Shown: positions 22,687 to 33,781, numbered from the stretch's first letter. The stretch: 59,399 bases of DNA from Boletus sp. NGJ (GCA_019096195.1 JAGTXK010000192.1:1-59399); one strand, 5' to 3'. Translations and numbers: made by a program. The notes: generated by a model from the letters alone, not told the origin.

Positions 22687-25012
22687 CTAGAACAACTCCT
22701 CTTCCTCCGGTTTCCAGTTCTTGGTCATATCCCAGTAACCTGCCAACTTATGTCCAAGTGCTTCCTTCGCAGCTCCATCAGTAGGGCAGCTCCTGGGCTT
22801 GAAACCGTTGAACGCTCGCTCTCGCAATAGACCCTCCCAGACGAGGTAACATGCGTTGTCCTCCAGCGATGTTACACCCTCTCCTTCAGCAATCACAGCC
22901 TCATCAGCCTTTTCTTTCCCTTTGCCCTCTGTGCCTCCCTCGTCGCCCTCCTCGATTTCGACTGTTTCCCCTCCGCGAGGGCGAGCCGCCTCAGTCCAGG
23001 CGATACGATGTAGCATCAAACGCTCGTATTTCCGTATAAACGCTTGAGCGCCTTCGACGTAGATCATGCTGAACCCGGGATTGAAGATACACAAACCTGA
23101 CAGGTTCAGCTGTTCCGCGTTTCTCCGAACTTTAAAGCGGTGAGCAGGATCTGACAGGTTCTTGACCCTTCATTGCAAAAGACGTTAGACCGGAGGAGAC
23201 GAAGGAGCGATGAAAGATAGACATACTTGAAGACAGCACCACATATCCCTCTCTTTTCCTCCTCCAGCTTCTTGTTCTCTATCTTGTCACGCCGCTGGTC
23301 ATCGTTCAGCTTGCGCTCGGCGTTCATCTTTTCGTGTGTATGCTTCCTCATAGCAACCTCACGGCGTACACGAGCCTCGACTCGTGTAGGATCTTGGACC
23401 GCATCTGAGGTCAAAACCTTCATCAAGTTGGCGAGGCGAACTATAGACCATTAATATCACGCCGTGTCGATTACATTGTGCCAAATACCTTTAGGAGGAT
23501 CAGGAGGGAGAATACCCATCCTAATGCGGTCACGCTTGTCTTGCAGTTCGGCCTGCCGGCGTTGCTTCCTCATCTTCTTTTGCTCCTGCAGGCGAAATTA
23601 AAACCAAAGAATGAAAACCATGAGTGGTGTGACATGCCTTGGCAGTCAGTTTGAGTGGCTTAAGGCCGACCTTGTTCTTGTCACCGGGAGCGGGAATCGG
23701 GATGGGGTGTTGGATGTAGAGCGTGACTGGCGAGTCCTGAGTGCGAATGCTGAGGTTTTCGAGACCGAATGCAAGGTCGTCATAAGTCTTGTTCGGTAGC
23801 AAGGCAGCATCCCACCACTCCACATCCGGAGGTGGCTCACGCTACACGAAGTCAGCTTCACTTAGCTCAGTTGTAAAGATCCTCACCTTGATATTCTTTT
23901 CCAGAGTCTCGAATTCCGAGTCTAACCCTGCCTTGCGAGCACTCTCCGCAATACGTTGCTTCAGCGCCTCGAGTTGGGATTCTTGTCGCATCTGGTTCCC
24001 GAGTTGCACGTACTTGCCCTTGGGATTAAACCTGAATGAACGGCCGGTTCGCTCCTTTGGAGCACCCTCAAAGCCACTGTCCTTCACAGCAGAAGGTCCT
24101 GAGGAGTAGGGGTTGCTTTTAACTTCGGTAGTGGGAACTGGTATCGGAGCAGGGGGAGGAGTGGGAACATTACGAATATTTGCCTGACGCTCTAGGTGAG
24201 TAGATTATCTTCGACCACAGGGACTGACAATCGCACCTTGATAGAGGCAAACTTGGGCTGCATCGGTTTGTACTTGTCCTTCTTGGACTGTGGTGCAACC
24301 GGGGTCGTCTCGAGCAACAACGGGTGCGCAGCCATCTTCAAACCTGCTCCTTGTTGTGCAGGCTCCGGTTGCTTGTTCTTCTTTCCGGTCTGAGGCATCG
24401 ACTACATGGGGTCGTCAGGCAGTTGCGCGAAGACAAGGCAATGGATGTACCATGTAAGGGTTATCTTTGATAGCTAGTTTGCTCTGAGCTTCTGCAACAC
24501 GACGTTTTGCTTCGGCAACTTTGCGTGCGAGGTCGTCCATGTTGGGCATAACTGGGCCAGGTGCGGGGGAAGCACTGGTCGTCTTGACGGGTGGAGTCGC
24601 GGCGACAGCGGGCTTCGTCGGGACGCCTGGAATGCTGCTTTTCATCGCAGCCACCTTGGCAGCGATTTCTGCCCGCTTTTGAGCGATGAGTGCATCTCCT
24701 GACAACTGATCAAATGGTCAGCTGTTTGGGAGAGGATGTCACTGCGAGTGGCGAGACTCACCACGGGCGTCAAGGAACCATTAGAGGGTGTCTGTGGAAG
24801 AGCAAAAAAGGTTATAGAAACGTGTTAGAATGAAGCGCGATAGGTGAATTCACCTTGAGAGATGGAGAAAGGACTCACAGCATCGCTGGAAAGGACAGAG
24901 CACGAATCAGACACAAACTATAACAAGAAATGGAGAGCTTGTCCTACCTTCTGAATTTCTTTGCGACAGGAGTCTCGCCATTCCCCTCAAAAGCTCTCTT
25001 CTTGTCGTTCAT
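22687..25012 (-). CDS. PRP3: U4/U6 snRNP splicing factor Prp3
   Basis: Ten exons on the minus strand: 25012-24948, 24885-24879, 24791-24762, 24705-24451, 24401-24237, 24189-23887, 23841-23638, 23585-23489, 23440-23227, 23167-22687 (606 residues). It is a core part of the U4/U6.U5 tri-snRNP, holding U4/U6 RNA together. Seen: a Lys/Ala-rich coiled N-terminus (DDLARKVAEAKRRVAEAQ), the PRP3 domain with EPPPDVEWWD and YIQHPIPIPAPGD, the basic helix EQKKMRKQRRQAELQDKRDR, and the C-terminal DUF1115 domain from FKVKNLSDPAHRFKV to the end. Oddities: exon 2 is only 7 bases, exon 3 only 30, and the intron at 23637-23586 begins with GC (GC-AG). The 24189 acceptor (TAGAG) was chosen to keep the frame. Confidence 0.95.
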
Positions 25013-25144
25013 GCTGGCGACCGACAATAGTCGTGGCGTTGTCGATGCGCTCCAGATGCGGGCAAACGGACTGCCTTGAAGTAACCCCGCCTATGGGGGT
25101 CACGTGTGTTTTTTGGCTCGCAGACATCTATCACAGCGACAGCA
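25013..25144. promoter_or_regulatory. shared divergent promoter, PRP3 / MRPL16
   Basis: 132 bases between two start codons facing away from each other, one for a splicing factor and one for a mitochondrial ribosomal protein. No TATA box; a CACGTG-like E-box core (TCACGTGT) at about 25099-25106 lies between them. Confidence 0.6.
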
Positions 25145-25929
25145 ATGTTCTCCTTCCTTTCCGTCTCTTCTGCATTGCCAAGCATAAGGCAGGCGATTGC
25201 AACAGTATCCGTACCAAAAGGTACTTTTGGGGCGCGTTTCCGCAACCAAATTGCCCCACGTAAGGTCAAGTACGCCAAACGACAGAAAGGTCGCATTCCT
25301 ATCCCTACTGGTGGGTCTATACGTGGCACGACGCTCGCATATGGGGAGTATGGCATCAGAATCAAGGCACAAGGCGTCCGATTCACTGCAAAGCAGCTTT
25401 CGACTGCCGAGGAGGTCATCAAGCGGGCCATCAAAGTCGTGAAAGGTGCAAAGGTGTATTTGCGGGTGTTCCCAGATATTCCTGTCTGCATAAAAGTGCG
25501 TTCACGTCTGGTACGCAAGTGGAGCTGTCCTGACGCCGCATGTATACAGGGCAATGAAACGCGTATGGGGAAAGGCAAGGGAACGTTCGAATTCTGGGCC
25601 ACTCGGTATGGTTCTATTTCTCGGCACGCATTGGAAAATTCTCAAGATATTCCAGAGTCCCTACTGGGCGGGTCATCTTCGAGGTTGGCGGCGTTCCTAT
25701 ACGTGAAGAGATTGCACGAGAAGGTAGTTGTCTCAGTTGATCCCTGCCTTTGTATTCGCTGAATACCTTCGTAGCTCTGCGCCTTGGTGCCGCGAAATTG
25801 CCGACTACCTACGAGTTCATAACTCGCAAAACGCCACCACGGTTAGGAAATATGCTGATTGAGCCCCCTTCACTGTCTATTCCCCCTCCCACTCCTGTTA
25901 CTACTCTAGAGCCAACTCAGACACCGTAG
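25145..25929 (+). CDS. MRPL16: mitochondrial large-subunit ribosomal protein uL16m
   Basis: Exons 25145-25495, 25550-25605, 25656-25723, 25775-25929 give 209 residues. A mitochondrial-type N-terminus (basic, few acidic residues) precedes the L16 core: RNQIAPRKVKYAKRQKGR, IRGTTLAYGEYGIRIKAQG, and [20 protein letters not shown] followed by FEFWATRVPTGRVIFEVGG. Each of these is a recognised L16 block; the last binds near the peptidyl-transferase region of the large subunit. Parts of exons 3-4 and their introns have been copied to 33.3 and 38.1 kb (see the pseudogene entries). Confidence 0.95.
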
Positions 25930-26781
25930 TAAGGTTGTCTCGGTTCTTGTTCATGATGGATAGACTCCGTGATACAAGTTGAGCTCGGCTTGCATGTAAA
26001 TGCACCTACCCTGGACAATATTGTTTGCGAGGGTACAATTCCACAATCGAGCTCCCACAGAAAGCCAGGTAATAAAACATGTTTCAAAGTGGTGACACCT
26101 CATATCTCTACTTCGTTCACTGTGGCGCTCCCAAAGGTATTGTGACGCATGACAAGCGCGCACCCATTCCCAAGCCTGGCAAGGGAAACGTTCTTCCTTT
26201 ACTATCACCTGCCTCTTAATCATACATGTCGGCGATGCAACAGGTAAGGACGACAGGATAATCCGGAACACATTTACGGCGGGTTGGGTGAACGATGTTC
26301 AGAGTTGTCGACCTTGGGACTTTAGATCAAGGGGTTCCGCGGATACCGCAACAATATCTCAATCACCGAAGCAATGATCATATATCCCTTGGGGAACGCA
26401 ACATCGTGCTCGACCGGTGTTTATTAGATGCACACGAGCAGCTACACTGCAGGTATCAGTTCCTATCCCCACCGTCCCGGCTAATGCTTCCAGTGACCCT
26501 CAGCTTCCTTACCCCACTGCGCCGGTTCACGGAAGTACTACTGCCAATGCTGAGCGTACCGTTCAAACGTGGGCCAAGAGCACCCGATCCCGTCGTACTG
26601 GCGGTGACCAGTGATACACAAACGAAACGTTGAGACAGGTGTGTGCGCTTGTGAACAGTCATGAAACAGGTCATGACTCGGATAAGGTAGAGCGTAGCCA
26701 CGGGTGCCGGTGGCCGACACTGGCGGCTACACTTAAAAGACAGCAGGATAACACATTCCCTTCATCTTTTATCCACCCACC
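25930..26781. other. intergenic with a dispersed repeat and the carboxypeptidase promoter
   Basis: About 850 bases. 26139-26185 resembles 37821-37862. 26295-26620 can be read with few stops but I recognise nothing in it. The last ~150 bases match the 5' flank of carboxypeptidase copy 2 and contain TTAAAA at 26733-26738, about 45 bases before the start codon. Confidence 0.5.
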
Positions 26782-29541
26782 ATGTCCTGGCAGTCATGTG
26801 TCACTCTATTGTTATCAGCGACTGCCCTCTCCTCGTTCGCGTTTGCACGGTCCCACTGCCCGCAACCTAGCTGGCCTCAGGTGTATCCCGGAATGCCGAC
26901 CGGTGATTACAGTCCGGAATGGCAGAACTGTGTGTGCTGATATGACATCCGTTACTCCTTCTCGCCGCACTCACGCCACGACGATGTTCTCGCAGACTTT
27001 CAGGTGACCCAGAGGCTTCCAAATGTGACATGGCCCCTTGCTCGGAACTGGGCCGGGAACATCCCCGTGCAGAGAGCAGATCATCCGAATGATACCCTGT
27101 TCTTTTGGGCGTTTGAGTCTTCGAACGGGTCGTTTACTACGAACAGCAGTGAACCTTGGGGAATCTGGCTTAATGGAGGGTGAGTTCATGTACCCGTGTA
27201 CCTTACACCGCTCATCGTCTTGCATAGTCCTGGTGGCTCGAGCCTCCTTGGACTCTTGTTCGAGGTCCGTCTTGTGCTTCGCGGGTAGCACATATCTCGT
27301 CCGATCATCATGTTGACGTTGCACCTCAGAACGGCCCTATTAAACTCCTAAGCAATTATTCAGCCGTCAAAAATCAGTACGCGTGGAGCATTGTCGCTGA
27401 TTATGTGTGGATTGATCAACCAGTGTACGTCGGGATTCTCGTCTTGTACTGGAAGATTCACGTGTTTTTATTAGTGGAACTGGGTACAGCACGGTCGACG
27501 CCGACGGATCCGGTGAGTACATCGACTAGGTTTTACCCTTCATAATATAATTTCAGAACCCATTTAGTCGCCGATGAGGACCAGCTGGGGAAAGATTTCG
27601 TGAGAACCAAAGTCGGTGCCAGTTCACTGTCATGCTGATCCATCCTCAGATGAACTTCCTCGCCAACTTCGTAAAAGTATTTCCGAGCCTTGCCGCGCGA
27701 CCCCTGTTTATCACCGGTGAGAGCTACGCTGGGACGTACATAGTAAGTGTTTTACTCTCAGGCAAGCTAACTGGTCTGTGTAACATCACCAAAGCCATAC
27801 ATCACCAAAGCCTACTTTGAAATGGAGAAACCTCCTGTCAATCTCACGGGAATTGCCATGGGAGATGGAACCATGACGTCAGTGGAGACGTTTAATGATT
27901 TGCCTGTGCTCAGTGTGCTAGAAACATACCCGCAAATCATCGGGTATGATGTCCAAGTGTTTGAGTACTTTCAAGAACAGTACGTGCGATGCGTGGGTGT
28001 GTGTTCCAGGAATGCTCATGTTTCTGTTTTAGGAGTGCACTCTGCGGGTACAATCTCACCCTCGAATACCCTCAACCAGAACACTTTCCGACTCTAAACG
28101 CCCCATGGCCCACTTCCTCTCCTGCATTAACCTCTGGAACGTATAGCGCGAAAGTCACCAAGGCTCGGTTCATGCTGGAGGCACAGGAACGGCTTGCCGC
28201 GAGGCTTAAAGAGAGAGACGGTGCTCCGTTGGACCACGGCCAGAAACTTCGCGCACGCGATGCATGGAAACGTGACCTGGCCGGTCGCCCGAATGGAACC
28301 ATCGACCCTTGGTATCAGTGTGACCTGTATACCGAAATGCTCGATTACGCTAAGAATTTCACCTTTCCATGGTGTACGTTCCCACTTCTTTCCATTGTGT
28401 TTCCCTGTTCATTCTAGAACTCCTGTCTTAGCATCGGGCCACACATTCGATTTCTACAATGTCCCCGATGCGTTGAGCCCCGAAGCGACATTGAATGCAA
28501 GCGTCTTTCTCAATGGTTCGTCTGTGCATTATGGATGGACGGGTTGATGCTGATGCACATTCTCCCAGACGCACGCACGCGTGCTGCAATCCATGCGCCT
28601 ACGAGCAAAGACTGGACAGAATTCACCCCTTGCCCACCATTTGCACCTACTAATGATTCCAGTAAGTGGCTGTTGCTGAGCATTTACACTGGATTTACGC
28701 AAATTATTCACAGCTAATCCGTTCGGCGACCCCAGTGAGCTCGGATCTCTCCTTTTAACGCTATATTTTACTCACGAATGATGTTTTCCAGGCGTTGAGT
28801 GAGTGCTTGTCTCGATTGGCATAATTAGATACCTAAAAACGGTCAGACCAATGGCGTTCCTGACAGACCTTGCCACGAACATGACGGCTCATAACATGTC
28901 GGTGGTCATATATTCCGGAAACGACGATTCCCTAGTCCCACATTTTGGTTCTCAAGGTACGTCCCTTCCTTGGTCATCGTTATCGCAGCCTCCTAACTGC
29001 ACATACAGTTTGCATCCAAGTACGACAATCATTTCGCACATAACTGTCATGTGCCTTAGTTTATTATCTAGAACACCACGTTCGGTGGAATCCAGGGTTT
29101 TACACGCAAGCCAGAAACACCATGGTACAACGATGCTGGTGAGTTTGGTGGCATCATCCACCAGGAGCGTGGTTGGAAATATGTTCTTGCTGCTCATGCT
29201 GGACATCTCCTTGGGTATAACAACCCCATCTCCGTGAGGGATTGATTCCTCTCACACTTGCCATTCCTAATATCCCTGTTCAGGCCTTCACTCTCGTCCG
29301 AGAATTCATCTTTGGTAACAATCAAATCGGACTGGTGACCAACACTAGCTCGGGAACGGTCAGCGTTGTTGGAGGCGAGGTGTCCTCTCTCGGGAACGTG
29401 ATCATGACTGGTCAAGCGGACATCTATTACGGGAAAGCTACGACCGCATCTACTTATTTCTTCCCGTCGGCGACTGTCGAGGCTTGGGAGAGTTATATGG
29501 CCACTGCGACCGCGACGAGCAAAGTGAGCTCCGGGCATTAA
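26782..29541 (+). CDS. secreted serine carboxypeptidase, family S10 (intact copy)
   Basis: Seventeen exons: 26782-26929, 26996-27179, 27228-27264, 27330-27424, 27475-27512, 27568-27599, 27650-27742, 27795-27979, 28033-28373, 28432-28515, 28569-28661, 28714-28734, 28792-28798, 28847-28956, 29009-29019, 29072-29233, 29284-29541 (632 residues, no stops). A signal peptide (1-23) is followed by WLNGGPGGSS (oxyanion), the nucleophile in ITGESYAG (about Ser203), SGNDDSLVP (likely Asp480) and HAGHLL (likely His538). Members cut single residues from peptide C-termini at acid pH, usually outside the cell or in the vacuole. Many N-x-S/T sites suggest glycosylation. The exon of 7 bases (28792) and that of 11 bases (29009) are supported by frame and by the same pattern in copy 2. 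Two dead copies lie at 6.0 and 11.4 kb. Confidence 0.92.
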
Positions 29542-30582
29542 ATATGTTCTGTGGTGAGTCAACGATTTTACCTGGGAAGCACACTAACGATTGTATTCAA
29601 CACAGTAAATTCAGTGTCGATTGTTTTCCTCTTGGAGTTTCTCCCGGTACTGGCTGCTAGTGTTTAGTCTTTTTGTATCGGATGTGGCAAGGTGAAACCG
29701 ATGTTGTTCACGACGCTAACTTATGATGGCCTGCCTTTTTTTTCATACGATCCGTCGAGTCAAGTCTGTTCAACGGGCTATTCCTGCCAACCATCAAGAT
29801 GATGTTTTCCGCTTCTGGGTAACAGCAACATGGAATTTTCGTTGAATAGTCCTGGCTAAGAACCTGGTGAGGATCAGTCAGGACTGGTTCCGACCACTGT
29901 AAACTCCTGGGAAGAGAATGCGCAAGATCAGTACCTCTGTTGACTTGATTCTCGTGTTCCGCAGATGATTCTTGCTTGCCGAGAGAATTCATCCTTTGAA
30001 ATGAGACTTTGGTCGATGCCACGGAACTTGACCGCTTTCACGCAGCAAATTAAAAGGGGCAGTCACGAGGCTAGTACTACACGCACATGTGCGATCGGGA
30101 CGTGATCACTGTATGCATGATGTGCTTCGGTTGGTTGTGATGACAACAACCCCTCTCATAGCATTAATGACTCGGATCACTCAGGATCCACCAGTTCATT
30201 CACCGTTGCGGTTGGATACAAGAGGGCTCACGGACTTCGGTGTAACCGAACACCGAACCTCCATTATTGTCTAGCACGCAACCATGGTCGAAACCTTGAG
30301 AAAATTCTTTCCGTATAGCTTGCTCATTCATGCATTTAGCTAGCGTGGACCTCCGAGTCGTGTTGCTTCTTCGAAACCTTTGCCTCATGGCAACCTTCTT
30401 TTGATCTGCGTTGCCCTATGATGGTCGAGTATATCTTTATTACGGCACCTCAGAAAACCTACAAAAGACCACATTTCAAGGGTGTCGGTGCAACGTTGTA
30501 CCATTCCTATCCGACTCGTGGACTCTATCATGTGTGCAGCTTTCAATATTGACATGTCACAAAGTGAGGGCGAGTGGCTTGC
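29542..30582. other. intergenic; includes a short copy of the HAD gene's 3' end
   Basis: 29785-29813 matches the last bases of the HAD gene and the following flank (TGCCAACCATCAAGATG then TTTTCCGC). This suggests that the carboxypeptidase was copied together with its neighbour's tail. The rest shows no gene. Confidence 0.6.
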
Positions 30583-31245
30583 ATGTCTCTCAGAAATACT
30601 GAGGGATCCTTAACGCAATCTGGGGCAGGTGGCTCTCCATTGTGGTCCCACCTGGTGGGTGCATGGAATACGACAAAAGATTTCGGTAAGTCTCGAAAAC
30701 AGCCTTTTCCCTTGGCAAAGTCGACATGAATTGCAAATGTTTAGTGATCACGCATCCTCGGTTGATTGCGTCGGTCATTCTAGTTCTCGTGCTGGCCATA
30801 GTAGTCGCCCAACCCGGAGTCGCGACGGGTGTCGTCCATTTTTGCGGTTTCGGTGCCCGTGGTATAAACGCTGGTATGTATCATGTCCATATTTGAGCTG
30901 TTCGACCATTCAACTGGGTTTTACCCCACCTAGGATCGATTGCTGCACATGTTCAATCAGTGCTATTTGGTGGGTCCGTACCCGCCAACTCATTCTTCGC
31001 TTTCCTCCAATCGTTCGGCACGCGAATGTAAAGTTCGTTGTGTACCATCTATGTACTTAGAATTTAGTCATGTCACATACCTTTGTAGCTCCAGATCTCG
31101 GAATTGGCAGGGCCACCCGCACTGCCATGACCAGTGTTCACTCCGAATGATGCTTCGCGAGTCGGTGCGAAATACGAACGCCGAAGACGTAATTAGCGTT
31201 GCCAATCATTGCACCAGGCTTTATAGAATGTCTCTGAATGGCTAG
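30583..31245 (+). CDS. Ifi-6-16 (ISG12) family small membrane protein
   Basis: Exons 30583-30685, 30745-30873, 30934-31027 and 31089-31245 (160 residues as modelled). Residues 41-58 form a membrane span (ASVILVLVLAIVVA). Then comes the Gly/Ala/Ser-rich Ifi-6-16 domain: VVHFCGFGARGINAGSIAAH and GGSVPANSFFAFLQSFGT match the shape of animal IFI6/IFI27 (G-F-x-x-x-G-I-x-A-G-S-x-A). In animals these are mitochondrial or ER membrane proteins; the fungal role is unknown. The last exon is the weak point. With the best donor (31028) and acceptor (31088) the frame gives a hydrophilic tail, while another frame of the same exon reads APDLGIGRATRTAMTSVHSE and stops near 31150. The 3' end may be wrong or damaged. 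Confidence 0.65.
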
Positions 31246-31544
31246 TCAGTGGAGGACTCAAAGTCTGGACTCACAAAGTTGGTCGAGTGAGAGTAACATT
31301 CAAACTCCGATATTGCACCCTCTGCGTTATTCTTCGCCATAACCACTTTCCCGTCTTTCTGCTTCTGGGTGCCACAGCATGGATACTCTTGCGCCCGAGT
31401 GTTGGGTCTACGGTGGCGATTCTTACACAGCCTTCCCTGTGGAGAGATCTCCAAGACGAAGACTGTCGGAGCCCTCAAAGAGGTATAAAGGATACGCTAC
31501 CTCAGGCTAGCCCACGTAGCTTATCGATGTTCTGTAATGCTGAT

Positions 31545-31617
31545 GTAGCCTGCTCTCAAATCATGAGGTTTCGATTGATCAGCAAACCTCATGAATCATG
31601 ATTTGAGAGCAGGCTAC
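31545..31617. repeat. strong imperfect hairpin (inverted repeat)
   Basis: The left arm starts GTAGCCTGCTCTCAAATC at 31545 and the right arm ends with its exact complement at 31617. The outer 22 bases pair perfectly. A seven-base TTCATGA repeat in the right arm makes a bulge, after which the arms pair again around AAACCTCATGA. The loop is about 12 bases. Confidence 0.85.
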
Positions 31618-31648
31618 CGTGAGTTGGGAAGGCTGATTATTGTTTTGG

Positions 31649-32189
31649 CTCATCACTGCTCCAGATGTTCTCTCCCTCTTGCCCGAACCCCGGGTCCTCA
31701 GTGACCTCGTAAATAACTTGTACGACTGCCGTTACGCCAAGGTTTTTGTCGCACTAGGTACCCATTTTCCGTGCCTGCAATAGGTTGGCTTAGTGCAATG
31801 ACTGATCGATCTTCATTCACCTTTGCTTGAATGGCTCCCCTCCGATGACCATGCCCACGGCTACCATCAAGCAAACTTACCTCCTGCCCTCTCGGTTACT
31901 ATCTCCGCATACCCATTACTACGTCCGAGAGATGCGAATCCTCGCATATAGCCAGTTGTTGGGATCATATCGTAGCGTCACACTGGAGAGTCTCAGTGGA
32001 GCATTTGGAGTCAGCGTCGATTTCATTGACAGGCAAGTTGGCTTCTGGTGAACACAACAACTCAACGAGGGACTCAGCGAGCTGTCACGGATAATCGTCA
32101 ATGGACGATCGCACTGCACGATTGACAAGGTCCATGGAATTGTGGAAACAACGCGACCGTCACTCAAGCACGCTGAATACGAGAAGGTA
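31649..32189 (+). pseudogene. RPN7: fragment of the proteasome lid subunit gene RPN7
   Basis: Contains the C-terminal PCI-domain region of Rpn7 (PSMD6), split by introns. A first piece includes APDVLSLLPEPRVLSDLVNN and LYDCRYAKVF (31655-31757). The second is [20 protein letters not shown] then [12 protein letters not shown] (31910-32032). The third is ELSRIIVNGRSHCTIDK to KHAEYEKVV (32078-32189). Introns survive, so this came from genomic DNA, not from mRNA. The intron at 32033-32077 starts with GC. Only the last third of the gene is here; the N-terminal region and final residues are absent, and the exon before YLLPSRLL has drifted. It cannot make a lid subunit. Confidence 0.85.
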
Positions 32190-32343
32190 GTTTCTGTCTG
32201 AAAAGAATGTTGATGAGTCTGACTCGGATCTATTACCACAGCTCAGTAACGGCCACTTTGTACCAACTCTAGATCCATGTACCTTGTGAACACGGAGACA
32301 ATGATCTACCCGCCTTGCAACAAATTGGAACACCGCATCCCGC
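32190..32343. other. short gap after the RPN7 fragment
   Basis: No gene seen; separates the RPN7 piece from the open frame on the other strand. Confidence 0.4.
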
Positions 32344-32640
32344 TCACTCCAGATCCGTTGCACGCGCCTCCCAAAACTCCGTCATTTCGTTTCGCGTGAT
32401 GCTCAGTGGTCCTTCTGAGTCAAACCAATCGCCTATAAGATGGTTGGTGCCGCAGTCGTGGACCAGACAAGTCACAGAATGGCCAGTCTGGCTATCGCGA
32501 TACATAAACGATTTTCCGACAAGGAACGGCCCCGGTTTTGCCAGAGCGTCAGAGGGTAGGATATCATCGATGTCGTCAGGAAAAAGAGCCTGTGTGACGT
32601 GGGCCGGGAGGTCGGAACGTTTGGCCAACGAAAGTACATG
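32344..32640 (-). CDS. possible small protein or exon, unrecognised
   Basis: An open frame of 94 residues or slightly more on the minus strand with balanced amino-acid use (SDLPAHVTQALFPDDIDD, GKSFMYRDSQTGHSVTC). I recognise no family. An ATG lies only upstream in another frame, so this may be an internal exon of a gene whose other exons I cannot find, or a fragment like its neighbours. Confidence 0.3.
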   Translation of the reverse strand, partial: HVLSLAKRSDLPAHVTQALFPDDIDDILPSDALAKPGPFLVGKSFMYRDSQTGHSVTCLVHDCGTNHLIGDWFDSEGPLSITRNEMTEFWEARATDLE

Positions 32641-33250
32641 TCCTTAAGCGCTTAATATCTTCTCCATTCTATCATAACACGATTAAAATCAAGTTGCTGT
32701 TATGTGCGATGATGTGCATGTACTCACGCAACGCGACGTGCTTCGCCCATGATGGAGTCCTTTTTAGGATGTGAGTCTAGCTCCAAGCTAAGGCCCGAAC
32801 GCATCGCGTAGCAAGCGAACGTGACCAAAAATCGGCTATTGGTAGGAGGGATTGATGAGGTCGTGAGTCAGTGCGGAAGACAGCTACCGTACTTACTCTT
32901 TAGGGGTCGTGGGGCTCGACTGAAACATAGCATGACATTTCTCGAAGAATGGCTTTCGGAGACGCGTGTCCATTGGCACAGTGTTCGGTTTGTCGGGTTG
33001 TTGCCATTCAAGGCAAGCAGCACATAAACTACTTGTTGTTCTACATGAGTCAAATGGCGAACCTGGGAAGACAGGGCCTCGTGAAGTTCGTAGCAGTGAG
33101 CGATCTGCTCTACCATGTCCTTCACATATGAGTCATTTGAAGATGAGTGCTGGCCACTGGTATGTTTGGAGATCATGGCGGTGAGATGGTGGACGGACGA
33201 TGCTTACTTTGTGTTTGCTTTTGTGTAACGCCTCGATCGACAGACTCAGT
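32641..33250. other. intergenic, no gene seen
   Basis: About 600 bases with only short open stretches; 32868-33130 on the minus strand reads openly but matches nothing I know. Confidence 0.4.
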
Positions 33251-33334
33251 AGAGCAGTCTGAGCAGAGCAGCGCGGTGTGCCAGTGGCACTGGCAGGTTG
33301 CAACATCTATCATGCATCATGGCGCGTCAGCGTC

Positions 33335-33510
33335 GTTTTTCACTCTGGCCTATCCACTGGACGGGGTGGTCGGCGGCGTACCCATATTATACTACTTCAG
33401 GAGAAGGGGATTGCCCGGCGGGGAAGTGGTTCTAGAACGGGTGAGTCTCGCCTGTACTAATTAGCTGAACACATTTCGTAGTTCTTGCGCCAGAGAAGAG
33501 AGAAGAGCTT
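33335..33510 (+). pseudogene. MRPL16: MRPL16 exon 3-4 fragment, left copy
   Basis: Reads CTGGACGGGGTGGTCGGCGG then CGTACCCATA, where the real gene has CTGGGCGGGTCATCTTCGAG then GTTGGCGGCGTTCCTATA. The intron after exon 3 and the start of exon 4 (GCTGAACACATTTCGTAG, then TTCTTGCGCC) are also recognisable. It is a non-functional genomic fragment that sits just before the secreted-protein gene, as in the right copy. Confidence 0.7.
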
Positions 33511-33773
33511 TTCCGTGCGCGCAGTAGCGTCAAAATCATTCTCATTCTCTGTCAGACACGAATATAAACTTCGCCAAGTCACTTCCAAAGGGTGAGTTTG
33601 AACCGATGCGCGGCTAACCGTTTAGGTTTGCATCCGGTGCCTCCGCAGCATTAGGACGGCCAACTATCAGAACACCGACAATCCGTTGGGAACAATCAAC
33701 GTATCCAGCTACCGTGCACATTGTGGTTATCAAATCATGATAGAAGTTCGGATCATGGAACACGACCCGACTG

Positions 33774-33781
33774 TATAAATA
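33774..33781 (+). promoter_or_regulatory. TATA box of the left secreted-protein gene
   Basis: TATAAATA, 48 bases before the start codon, in a block conserved in the right copy (TATAAAT at 38605-38611). Confidence 0.65.

Noticed and set aside
26295-26633. 112-codon open frame before the intact carboxypeptidase, with a weak likeness to the start of the secreted family
   Set aside because: The likeness is limited to a few residues (AE...VQTWAKS) and could be chance; not enough to call a relic.
27541-27560. AT-rich word CATAATATAATTTCAGAAC as a possible promoter
   Set aside because: It lies inside an intron of the carboxypeptidase and includes a cryptic acceptor-like CAG.
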